Shown here: piece by piece, positions 1 through 5,846 of the stretch
How the letters are laid out: every line of letters starts with the position of its first letter
Position numbering within the stretch: the first letter of the stretch is position 1
Assembly (NCBI GenBank): GCA_946886925.1
Contig: CAMPJQ010000194.1
Location: forward strand, 1 to 5,846
Length of the DNA: 5,846 nucleotides
Direction of reading: 5' to 3'
Source: an uncultured Terrimonas sp.
GTDB taxonomy: Bacteria; Bacteroidota; Bacteroidia; Chitinophagales; Chitinophagaceae
Made by a program: the position numbers and the translations under genes
Notes under the pieces: model-generated
Seen by the model: only the letters and a program-made list of their open reading frames with translations
The model's database searches: none
What the model was told of the DNA's origin: nothing

Positions 1-992
1 TAATAATAGTTTCCTGTAATTAAATATTTTTTTACATAATCGTCAATGCCCTTTTCTAAACTATAAAAATCATCGGTGTAACCTGCATTTCTTAATTTGG
101 TCATATGGGCTTCCGTAAAATACTGGTATTTGTCGCGGATGTCTTCCGGCATATCAATAAAACGAATGTCGGGTGGTATATCCATTCCCGCAAATGCGGC
201 AAGGGCCAGGTCATAAAAACTCCTTGCTTTGCCAGTGCCGAGATTGTAGAGTGCGGAGCCGGGCTGGTTCTCCATCAACCATAAACAAACATGCAGCACA
301 TCCTTTACATACACAAAGTCGCGCAGTTGTTCGCCATCCTTATAATCAGCACGGTGCGATTTGAATAAGTTTACATAGCCTTTCTCTTTTACCTGGTTAA
401 AGGCATGAAATACCACGCTGGCCATGCGTCCCTTATGAAATTCGTTGGGTCCGTAAACATTGAAAAATTTTAGCCCGGCCCAAAAAGGTGGCTCACTGTG
501 CTGGCGGAGCACCCATTTATCAAATTCATTTTTTGAAATACCATATGGATTTAGTGGCTCGAGTTTATTTACAATATCATGATCATCTTGATAGCCCAGG
601 GTGCCAGATCCATACGTGGCTGCAGAGGAAGCATACACAATGGGCGTATTAGTCAACACGCAGTAATTCCATATATCCTGCGAATATTCCACGTTCAGCC
701 GCTGGTGTACCGCGTAATCAAATTCAGTGGTGTCTGTACGTGCGCCCAAATGAAAAACAAAATCAATGTTTGGTCTATTTTGATGCAGCCATTCAAAAAA
801 AAGATCTCTTTCTATTTTGTGTGTATATTTCTTATCCCGGAGATTATTGAACTTATCGTTTCTTTCAAATTCATCTACCAGGATAAGATTTTCAAAGCCC
901 CTGCTGTTAAGAAAGGATGCAAGGCAACTGCCGATAAAACCCGCTGCACCTGTAACGACTATGCTGTTTTTTTTTGAAACGGTATGGTTCAT
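1..992 (-). CDS. hldD: ADP-L-glycero-D-manno-heptose 6-epimerase (3' end at window edge)
   Basis: Cytoplasmic NAD(P)-dependent short-chain dehydrogenase/reductase-type epimerase. It converts ADP-D-glycero-D-manno-heptose to the L-glycero form, the last step in making the heptose donor for the LPS inner core. Reading from the ATG at 992 gives 330 codons without a stop and then the bases TA at the window edge, so the stop (TAA or TAG) is probably cut by one base. Visible motifs are the Rossmann dinucleotide loop GAAGFIG (residues 15-21), HLGARTDTTE (81-90), SSAATYG (122-128), the YxxxK pair Y150/K154, and the family signature FNVYGPNEFHKGRMASV (177-193). K187 of that signature aligns with the second catalytic residue (K178) of the E. 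coli enzyme, which is about 310 aa. RDFVYVKDV (224-232) and a C-terminal YQYFTEA...LRNAGY segment also match HldD. The N-terminus is about 10 residues longer than the E. coli one and contains a run of nine A. It lies 49 bases downstream of the CoA-transferase gene on the same strand and may be co-transcribed. Identification is by motif recall, without a database search. Confidence 0.93.
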   Translation of the reverse strand, partial: MNHTVSKKNSIVVTGAAGFIGSCLASFLNSRGFENLILVDEFERNDKFNNLRDKKYTHKIERDLFFEWLHQNRPNIDFVFHLGARTDTTEFDYAVHQRLNVEYSQDIWNYCVLTNTPIVYASSAATYGSGTLGYQDDHDIVNKLEPLNPYGISKNEFDKWVLRQHSEPPFWAGLKFFNVYGPNEFHKGRMASVVFHAFNQVKEKGYVNLFKSHRADYKDGEQLRDFVYVKDVLHVCLWLMENQPGSALYNLGTGKARSFYDLALAAFAGMDIPPDIRFIDMPEDIRDKYQYFTEAHMTKLRNAGYTDDFYSLEKGIDDYVKKYLITGNYY

Positions 993-1009
993 ATAATGAT
1001 ATTCCCCTG

Positions 1010-1025
1010 TGCGCCCATTGGCGCA
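1010..1025. repeat. Perfect 6-bp inverted repeat between CoA-transferase gene and hldD
   Basis: TGCGCC and GGCGCA are perfect inverted copies separated by a 4-base loop (CATT on the plus strand). They sit in the 49-base gap between the two minus-strand genes, 18 bases before the hldD ATG. The stem is GC-rich in an AT-rich gap, so it should form a stable small hairpin in the transcript. No T-run follows on either strand, so it is not a classical intrinsic terminator. It could be an attenuating or processing hairpin, a binding site, or chance. Confidence 0.5.
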
Positions 1026-1041
1026 ATAAATGAAATGCAAA

Positions 1042-2325
1042 TTAAGATTTAAACCTGGAGTGAAATGCTTTTTCCAGTGCTTCACGGTGATCGGGGTGAG
1101 CGATACGCATAAGCGCTTTTGCTCTTTGCTTTAAATTCTTTCCAAATAAATCTACGATCCCAAATTCTGTAACTACCCAATGCACATGTCCCCGTGTAGT
1201 AACAACCCCGGCGCCTTCTTTTAAAAATGGCACAATACGGGATATTCCTTTTGATGTAACGGATGGTAAAGCAATAATGGGTTTCCCATTTTCGGATAAA
1301 GAAGCACCCCGCATAAAATCCATTTGACCCCCGATGCCCGAAAACTGGTAGGTGCCAATAGAATCGGCGCATACCTGCCCGGTAAGATCAATTTCAATAG
1401 CGCTGTTTATAGCCGTTGCCCGGGGATTTTTCCTGATATTGCTGGTATCGTTTACATAACTGATGTCCATTACCCTTATAGCCGGGTTGTCGTTTACAAA
1501 ATCGTACAACTTTCGCGTGCCAGCCATGAACCCCGTAACAGATCTGCCAATGTTTAATTTTTTTTGACTGTTATTGATCACTCCATTTTCTATAAGCGGT
1601 ATAACCCCATCCGACAACATCTCCGTATGTATGCCGAGATTTTTATGACGGGTAAGATTTTTTAATACCTGGTCGGGAATAACGCCAATACCCATTTGTA
1701 AACAGGCGCCATCTTCAATTAAAGATGCCACATTTCGTCCTATCCGCTCAACGCTGCTGCTCACTTTTTGAGAATAATCCACCTCCGGAAGTTTGGTTTC
1801 ATCCCACACCAGCGCATGTATTTTGCTGGTATGCAAAAAGCCATCTCCATGTGTGCGCGGCATATTGGGATTTACCTGTGCAACAACTATTTTGGCGGTA
1901 TCTACTGCCGAACGGGCAATATCAACTGAAGTGCCTAAGGAGCAATACCCGTGCGCATCTGGTGGCGATACCTGTATCAGTGCCACATCAATGGGTAATA
2001 TGGATTTTCTAAAAAGCTGCGGGATCTCGCTTAAAAATATAGGTACATAGTCCCCCTCACTGCTGTTTGCCACCGCACGGGTGTTAGCAGATACGAACAA
2101 TGAATTAAAAAAGAAGCTTTTCCGGTACTCCGGTTTATTGAAATCCACGTTTCCCAGGTTGGTAATGCTTACCAGTTCTACATTTTTTAGTTCGGTATGC
2201 CTGTTCTGCATGGCCTCTATCAGGGTTGCGGGCGTTGACGCACTGCCATGCAAAAACACGCGGTTTCCCGATTGTATGCATTGCACAGCTTCGGCGGCAG
2301 AAATAAAGAGCTCATTGTTGTTCAT
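1042..2325 (-). CDS. Acetyl-CoA hydrolase/CoA-transferase family protein (4-hydroxybutyrate CoA-transferase-like)
   Basis: A 427-residue cytoplasmic class I CoA-transferase-fold enzyme, close to the usual length (about 425-440) of single-chain acetyl-CoA hydrolase/4-hydroxybutyrate CoA-transferases. These move CoA between acyl-CoA and a free acid through a glutamyl-CoA thioester. Visible landmarks are HGSASTPATL near residue 26, QVSPPDAHGYCSLG (118-131), the glycine-rich GIGVIPDQV (212-220), GIHTEMLSDG (231-240) with E235 as the expected catalytic glutamate, FSGIGGQMDFMRGA (328-341) and TRGHVHWVVTEFG (377-389), the last two typical of the C-terminal domain. The acyl substrate (acetate, succinate, butyrate or 4-hydroxybutyrate) cannot be told from the sequence, and no pathway partner gene is in the window. 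There is no signal peptide and no strong ribosome binding site. It is divergent from the O-methyltransferase gene across a 135-base control region, and hldD follows it. No frameshift or missing motif is apparent. Confidence 0.92.
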   Translation of the reverse strand: MNNNELFISAAEAVQCIQSGNRVFLHGSASTPATLIEAMQNRHTELKNVELVSITNLGNVDFNKPEYRKSFFFNSLFVSANTRAVANSSEGDYVPIFLSEIPQLFRKSILPIDVALIQVSPPDAHGYCSLGTSVDIARSAVDTAKIVVAQVNPNMPRTHGDGFLHTSKIHALVWDETKLPEVDYSQKVSSSVERIGRNVASLIEDGACLQMGIGVIPDQVLKNLTRHKNLGIHTEMLSDGVIPLIENGVINNSQKKLNIGRSVTGFMAGTRKLYDFVNDNPAIRVMDISYVNDTSNIRKNPRATAINSAIEIDLTGQVCADSIGTYQFSGIGGQMDFMRGASLSENGKPIIALPSVTSKGISRIVPFLKEGAGVVTTRGHVHWVVTEFGIVDLFGKNLKQRAKALMRIAHPDHREALEKAFHSRFKS

Positions 2326-2350
2326 AGTCCATCTTTACGCAAAAATGAGG

Positions 2351-2380
2351 CAAATCTGTTGAAAAAGAAAAATAAGGCAA
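2351..2380 (-). promoter_or_regulatory. Candidate Bacteroidota-type promoter for the CoA-transferase gene
   Basis: Read on the minus strand, TTG (2380-2378) is followed after 19 bases by CAGATTTG (2358-2351). This matches the Bacteroidota -7 consensus TAnnTTTG except for its first base, with TTG spacing in the usual range. The start codon is 25 bases further on. A second partial match, CATTTTTG (2347-2340), lies nearer the gene without a well-spaced TTG. The region is T-rich, so a chance match is quite possible. Confidence 0.33.
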
Positions 2381-2415
2381 TCTCATGGCAGAAGATTCGT
2401 TGATAGATGGATTTA

Positions 2416-2446
2416 TTGCATTTGGCAATTCCTGGCCTTACCTTTG
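2416..2446 (+). promoter_or_regulatory. Candidate Bacteroidota-type promoter for the O-methyltransferase operon
   Basis: TTG (2416-2418), 20 bases, then TACCTTTG (2439-2446) is a full match to the Bacteroidota sigma-ABfr consensus (TTG about -33, TAnnTTTG about -7). Transcription would begin near 2450-2455, just upstream of AAGGAG and the GTG at 2461. The element lies downstream of the ATG at 2407 in the same frame, so if it is real that ATG would not be in the transcript. It would drive the whole rightward gene set. Confidence 0.55.
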
Positions 2447-2450
2447 CCGA

Positions 2451-2456
2451 AAGGAG
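2451..2456 (+). promoter_or_regulatory. Shine-Dalgarno-like site deciding the O-methyltransferase start
   Basis: AAGGAG lies 4 bases before the GTG at 2461. It is the clearest ribosome-binding-type motif in front of any gene here; the others lack one, as is common in Bacteroidota. The spacing is a little short. It supports GTG 2461 over ATG 2407. Confidence 0.45.
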
Positions 2457-2460
2457 CGAT

Positions 2461-3099
2461 GTGGAAATACTTAATGTTCTTGCACAGGCTTACTCAGAGC
2501 AATTTACAACAAGTGAAGATCAATTGTTGCAGGAAATAGCGGGTTATACCAATGAAATGCATCCTCATGCGCATATGCTTAGCGGGCAGGTACAGGGGAA
2601 GTTGCTGACCATGCTGAGCCGGATGATCCGCCCTTCACGCATATTGGAGATCGGAACATTCACAGGCTATAGTGCATTGTGTCTTGCGGAAGGGTTGATT
2701 GATGGAGGAATATTGTATACCATCGAATTGCGCGAAGAAGATGCCTCGAAAGCACTTGAGTTTTTTAACAAAAGCGCTGTAAAGGATCGTATTAAATTGC
2801 AGGTTGGGAATGCCCTGGAGATCATTCCCGCATTGAATGAAAGCTGGGACATGGTTTTTATAGATGCCGATAAGGTGAATTATATCCATTATTACGAAAT
2901 GGTACTACCGAAATTAAAGCCCGGCGGTTTTATAATAGCCGATAATGTGCTGTTTCATGGCCAGGTGCTTGAAAAAGAAATAGAAGGGAAAAGTGCAAAA
3001 TCCATTCATGCATTTAACGAACATGTAAAAAAAGACAACAGGGTAGAACAGGTATTATTAACCGTGAGAGACGGGCTAATGCTGATTCTAAAAAAATAG
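2461..3099 (+). CDS. Class I SAM-dependent O-methyltransferase (caffeoyl-CoA OMT/TrmR-like family)
   Basis: Predicted cytoplasmic, cation-dependent methyltransferase of 212 residues from the chosen GTG start, the usual size for this family. SAM-binding motif I is ILEIGTFTGYSALCLA (residues 61-76). The acidic motif IELREED (88-94) follows. FIDADK (133-138) and ADN (160-162) supply the D135, D161 and N162 expected to bind the divalent metal, as in caffeoyl-CoA OMT. The upstream ATG at 2407 would add 18 residues. I prefer GTG 2461 because VEILNVLAQAYSEQFT looks like the normal family N-terminus, AAGGAG precedes it, and a promoter-like element occupies the extra segment. In bacteria this family includes TrmR, which methylates 5-hydroxyuridine at tRNA position 34, as well as small-molecule O-methyltransferases; the sequence does not decide between them. 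The glucosaminidase gene follows after 12 bases, so co-transcription is likely. Confidence 0.92.
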   Translation: MEILNVLAQAYSEQFTTSEDQLLQEIAGYTNEMHPHAHMLSGQVQGKLLTMLSRMIRPSRILEIGTFTGYSALCLAEGLIDGGILYTIELREEDASKALEFFNKSAVKDRIKLQVGNALEIIPALNESWDMVFIDADKVNYIHYYEMVLPKLKPGGFIIADNVLFHGQVLEKEIEGKSAKSIHAFNEHVKKDNRVEQVLLTVRDGLMLILKK

Positions 3100-3111
3100 A
3101 ATGCCGAATCT

Positions 3112-4347
3112 ATGATCAGGAAAGTAAATATTCTTTTAATATTGGCCGCTTTAAGCTATAACGCTTTAACGGCGCAAAACGCCGCTATTATCCAATATAT
3201 TAATAATTATAAGTTCCTGGCTATCCAGGAAATGCAGCGTACAGGTGTGCCTGCTTCCATTAAGCTGGCACAGGGTATTCTGGAAACACAGGCAGGTGCG
3301 AGTGATCTTGTAAAACGTTCCAATAATCATTTTGGCATTAAATGCAAAACCGGGTGGAACGGAAACAAAGTATATCATGATGATGATGAAAGAGGAGAAT
3401 GTTTCCGTGCTTATGCTTCCGCCGAAGATTCTTACAGGGATCATTCCGATTTTTTAAAAAGGAGCCAGCGTTATGCTTTTCTTTTTCAGTTGGATCCCGA
3501 AGATTACCAGGACTGGGCCAAGGGATTAAAGAAAGCCGGCTATGCTACCAATCCAAAATATACACAGCAACTGGTGAAGTTTATTGAGACTTATGATCTC
3601 CAGCTATACACTTTGATAGCCTTGGGAAAACGAAAAATGGAAGATGAGCAACCCATGTATGCTGTTAACAACAATACGACACCTGTCATTTCTGCAGCAG
3701 TACAGGGAGGTGGGAGCGCCGAACCCGAAACTCCGGTTAAAGCTTTGCGTTTGCGCTATCCCGAAGAAGCATTTAGGATAAACGATACCAGGGTTATTGT
3801 CGCTATTGCGGGTACTCCATTACTTTCTATTGCTGAGCAATTCGGCGTTAAATACAGGCACCTGCTCGAATTTAATGAACTGTCTGAAGCAGATGATATT
3901 GTGCGCAAAGACCAGTTGATTTTTTTGCAACGTAAAAGGCGGCAGGGTTCAAATCCGTTTCACCTGGTTACAAAAGAAGAAACGCTCTATGATATTGCCC
4001 AGGAGGAGGCCATAAGGTTAGACAACTTATTAGCTTACAATCAACTGCAGGGCAGTGAAATACCTGTTGTGGGGCAAAAGCTCTATTTGCAAAAAGATGC
4101 GGCAGAGCGCGCAGCAGCAAATGTGGAAAATAAAATCAGTGGAACAGAAATAGCAAAAGTACAGCAAGTTGTGCCTGCAGTTAATATGCCGGCACCCTCT
4201 TCTGTAAAGCATGTTGTTCAAAGTAAGGAAACCTTGTTTGGCATTGCCCGGAAATATGGAGTTGAAGTAGACCAGGTTCGCTCATGGAACAGGCTTCAGA
4301 ATGATGCAATCCGCAGCGGACAGGAACTGCTTATTTATAAAAATTGA
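3112..4347 (+). CDS. Secreted glucosaminidase with C-terminal LysM repeats (peptidoglycan hydrolase)
   Basis: A 411-residue exported cell-wall hydrolase expected to cut N-acetylglucosaminyl bonds in peptidoglycan in the periplasm. Residues 1-21 form a Sec signal peptide (basic start MIRK, hydrophobic core, ALTA|Q cleavage site). There is no lipobox cysteine. Residues about 25-165 are a FlgJ/Auto-type glucosaminidase domain with GVPASIKLAQGILETQAG (45-62), E58 as the likely catalytic acid, then NNHFGIKCK (71-79), the FRAYASAEDSYRDHSDFL segment (98-115) and KKAGYATNPKYTQQL (140-154). A linker leads to LysM-like repeats at about 282-327 and 366-409, both with the TLxxIA core, and a weaker one at about 226-273 (LLSIAEQFGV). 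LysM modules bind GlcNAc-containing glycan and should anchor the enzyme to the wall. It begins 12 bases after the O-methyltransferase and ends 3 bases before hpt. The likely role is wall remodelling in growth or daughter-cell separation; this is inferred from the family. Confidence 0.94.
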   Translation: MIRKVNILLILAALSYNALTAQNAAIIQYINNYKFLAIQEMQRTGVPASIKLAQGILETQAGASDLVKRSNNHFGIKCKTGWNGNKVYHDDDERGECFRAYASAEDSYRDHSDFLKRSQRYAFLFQLDPEDYQDWAKGLKKAGYATNPKYTQQLVKFIETYDLQLYTLIALGKRKMEDEQPMYAVNNNTTPVISAAVQGGGSAEPETPVKALRLRYPEEAFRINDTRVIVAIAGTPLLSIAEQFGVKYRHLLEFNELSEADDIVRKDQLIFLQRKRRQGSNPFHLVTKEETLYDIAQEEAIRLDNLLAYNQLQGSEIPVVGQKLYLQKDAAERAAANVENKISGTEIAKVQQVVPAVNMPAPSSVKHVVQSKETLFGIARKYGVEVDQVRSWNRLQNDAIRSGQELLIYKN

Positions 4348-4350
4348 TCC

Positions 4351-4893
4351 ATGCCTGTAATACATATTCATGATAAACAATTTCAGCCCTATATTTCCCA
4401 GCAGGCGATTGCTGATAAAATTCAGGAGATAGCTCATGCATTAGAAAAGGATTATAAAGGGAAAATACCTTTGTTTATTGCAATTTTGAACGGATCGTTC
4501 ATGTTTGCTTCAGATCTTTTTAAAGTGCTGAATATACCAGCCGAGATCTGTTTTATTAAACTGGCTTCCTACAAAGGCACCAAATCTTCGGGACATGTTG
4601 TAACTTCTATAGGGCTTGATATAGATTTATTCGGACGCGATGTTATTATACTGGAAGACATCATTGATACCGGTAAAACCATGAGCGAGTTTTTACCGCA
4701 ACTTTTTCATCAGCAACCGGCTTCCTTGAAAATATGCGCTTTACTGCATAAACCCGAAGCCACCATTTATCCTACCACTGTTGATTATCGCGGGTTTATT
4801 ATACCCGATAAATTTGTAGTAGGGTATGGATTGGATTACGATGGTTTGGGCAGAAATATAAAAGAGATATACCAGCTAAAGGAAGAAGCATAG
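4351..4893 (+). CDS. hpt: Hypoxanthine phosphoribosyltransferase
   Basis: Cytoplasmic purine-salvage enzyme that joins hypoxanthine (often also guanine) to PRPP, giving IMP or GMP plus pyrophosphate. At 180 residues it has the normal size for bacterial HPRT. The PRPP-binding signature VIILEDIIDTGKTM (98-111) is intact, with E102/D103 and the DTGKT phosphate loop (106-110). LNGSFMFASDL (46-56) matches the conserved N-terminal loop, SYKGTKSSG (73-81) is the flexible catalytic loop, and K134 followed by PDKFVVGYGLDYDGLGRN (152-169) forms the purine-binding part. The ATG lies just 3 bases after the glucosaminidase stop with no Shine-Dalgarno sequence, so translation probably depends on the upstream gene or on reinitiation. 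No promoter of its own was found. In many Bacteroidota I recall hpt beside adk and obg; here it sits between two envelope genes. Confidence 0.95.
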   Translation: MPVIHIHDKQFQPYISQQAIADKIQEIAHALEKDYKGKIPLFIAILNGSFMFASDLFKVLNIPAEICFIKLASYKGTKSSGHVVTSIGLDIDLFGRDVIILEDIIDTGKTMSEFLPQLFHQQPASLKICALLHKPEATIYPTTVDYRGFIIPDKFVVGYGLDYDGLGRNIKEIYQLKEEA

Positions 4894-4955
4894 CAACCTG
4901 TGAAATAATATCATGTATCCAATATCGTTAGATGTACTAAAACTACTGTTATAAC

Positions 4956-5846
4956 ATGCAACGTCATATAAAACAGGCCGCTTTATTAATGGGATGGCTC
5001 TGTTTTTATACAACGGTAAACGCCCAGTATTATTTACGAGGGGAAATAGCTGATGGAAAAAATACACCCCTGCAGAATGTAAAAATCATTCTCCATTCAA
5101 CCGGTTATCTGCATTCTAGCGGATTAGGTGGCGCCTTTGGCATTCCCAGCACAAAAAAATCCGACAGCATTAGTCTTTCCCTTGATGGATATGAACCGCT
5201 TTCATTAAGAGTAAATACTTCCGAATATCAAAAGCTTACGATGAAAATGTTGCCTTATACGGCAAGTCTTCAAAAACATTACCTGTTATCACTCACCACA
5301 AGCTTTAAAGCGTTCCCGGGGCATAAATTATCTGTTGCGGACGAAACTTACAGTGCGCTCGTTGAGAATGGTTTTGTTAAAACAGAGGGTAACCCTGTTA
5401 CCGGTATTACGCCTAATGTAAACGGCGCTTCCTACAGCAATATCCGCCGCTTTATTAATATGAACAGCCAGGTACCTGAAGATGCTGTTCGTATTGAAGA
5501 AATGTTGAATTATTTCAACTTTAATTACACAGAACCAGGCGGCGACAGCATATTTACCGTTCGTTCACAATTGAGTTCCTGTCCATGGAATGAAGAGAAC
5601 CAATTGTTGTTTGTACAGGTAACTTCCAAAAAACTTAATCTTAATAATATTTCTCCCAGCAACCTTGTTTTTCTGATAGATGTATCGGGTTCAATGGATA
5701 TGCCCAACCGGCTGCCATTGCTTAAGTCGGCTTTTAGAAAATTAGTTGAAAACCTGCGGCCGGTAGATACAGTATCTATTGTGGTATACGGCGGGGTTAC
5801 CGGTGTAATGCTGCCACCCACCAGTGGCGATAAAAAAGAAAAGATA
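4956..5846 (+). CDS. Exported VWA-domain (YfbK-like) protein, N-terminal part
   Basis: The first 297 codons are open from the ATG at 4956 to the right edge; the remainder is outside the window. Residues 1-23 form a signal peptide (basic MQRHIK, hydrophobic core, VNA|Q cleavage site), so the protein is exported. Residues about 25-98 resemble a carboxypeptidase-regulatory/CarboxypepD_reg-like beta-sandwich (LRGEIADGKNTPLQNVKI, then SLDGYEPLSLRV), common in Bacteroidota exported proteins. Residues about 135-195 match the N-terminal module of YfbK-type VWA proteins (GASYSNIRRFIN, then DAVRIEEMLNYFNFNY). A von Willebrand factor A domain starts near 235 with a full DxSxS metal site, D242-V-S244-G-S246, and continues through LKSAFRKLVENLRPVDTVSIVVYGG (256-280) towards the second MIDAS loop near the edge. 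VWA domains bind metal and mediate protein contacts; the partner is unknown. Homologues often carry a C-terminal DUF3520 domain, which cannot be checked here. It lies 62 bases after hpt on the same strand. Confidence 0.88.
   Translation, partial: MQRHIKQAALLMGWLCFYTTVNAQYYLRGEIADGKNTPLQNVKIILHSTGYLHSSGLGGAFGIPSTKKSDSISLSLDGYEPLSLRVNTSEYQKLTMKMLPYTASLQKHYLLSLTTSFKAFPGHKLSVADETYSALVENGFVKTEGNPVTGITPNVNGASYSNIRRFINMNSQVPEDAVRIEEMLNYFNFNYTEPGGDSIFTVRSQLSSCPWNEENQLLFVQVTSKKLNLNNISPSNLVFLIDVSGSMDMPNRLPLLKSAFRKLVENLRPVDTVSIVVYGGVTGVMLPPTSGDKKEKI

Noticed and set aside
173..364. 63-codon plus-strand ORF
   Set aside because: Antisense to the conserved C-terminal half of hldD, with no family features.
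579..977. 132-codon plus-strand ORF
   Set aside because: It lies wholly opposite hldD, whose minus-strand frame carries clear family motifs; the plus-strand translation has no recognisable domain and is a shadow.
1046..1053. Possible hldD promoter near the end of the CoA-transferase gene
   Set aside because: A partial -7-like match (TTAATTTG) occurs around here on the minus strand, but no TTG lies at the right distance upstream.
1725..2362. Several overlapping plus-strand ORFs of 85-95 codons
   Set aside because: All lie mainly antisense to the intact CoA-transferase gene, in competing frames and without motifs.
2384..2469. Short leader ORF starting at ATG 2384
   Set aside because: About 28 codons in a different frame, no conserved feature, and it overlaps the likely promoter upstream of the predicted transcript start.
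4894..4955. Possible promoter or terminator between hpt and the VWA gene
   Set aside because: No TAnnTTTG box with a spaced TTG and no stem followed by a T-run was found; read-through from hpt is the simpler reading.
4989..5003. Lipobox around C16 of the VWA protein (GWLC)
   Set aside because: The residue at -3 is glycine and the one at -1 is leucine, which does not fit the lipobox rule; VNA|Q gives a good ordinary signal-peptidase site instead.
5525..5821. 98-codon minus-strand ORF
   Set aside because: Antisense to the VWA domain, whose plus-strand frame has the DxSxS site; the minus-strand product has no recognisable feature.

Overview
The window looks like ordinary chromosomal DNA from a Gram-negative member of the Bacteroidota, most likely a Chitinophagaceae-like organism. 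This rests on protein style (my recognition, not a search), moderate-to-low GC, mostly absent Shine-Dalgarno sequences, a TAnnTTTG-type promoter element, Sec signal peptides ending in A|Q, and an LPS heptose gene. I see no mobile element, CRISPR array, tRNA or rRNA.

Left half, minus strand (about 1-2325): a complete acetyl-CoA hydrolase/CoA-transferase family gene (1042-2325) is followed 49 bases later by hldD, ADP-L-glycero-D-manno-heptose 6-epimerase. hldD runs off the left edge after 330 codons plus the bases TA, so it probably lacks only the last base of its stop codon. The gap between the two holds a perfect 6-bp inverted repeat. hldD has no stop codon inside the window and is easily missed in a simple ORF scan, although it fills the first kilobase.

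Divergent control region (2326-2460): candidate Bacteroidota-type promoters point both ways. The rightward one (TTG-N20-TACCTTTG) lies inside the 54 bases that would be the N-terminus of the O-methyltransferase if the first ATG (2407) were used. It is followed by AAGGAG and a GTG at 2461, so I place the true start at that GTG.

Right half, plus strand (2461-5846): four genes lie head to tail. They are a class I SAM-dependent O-methyltransferase (2461-3099), a secreted glucosaminidase with LysM repeats (3112-4347), hypoxanthine phosphoribosyltransferase hpt (4351-4893), and the first 297 codons of an exported VWA-domain (YfbK-like) protein (4956 to the edge). Gaps of 12 and 3 bases make the first three a likely operon; the VWA gene follows after 62 bases with no clear promoter or terminator.

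Functionally the window mixes envelope work (heptose precursor synthesis, peptidoglycan cleavage, an exported VWA protein) with housekeeping metabolism (CoA transfer, methylation, purine salvage). I found no convincing sign of a new multi-gene system. The points most worth a second look are the O-methyltransferase start and promoter, the mixed-function operon, and the altered conserved segment in front of the VWA domain.
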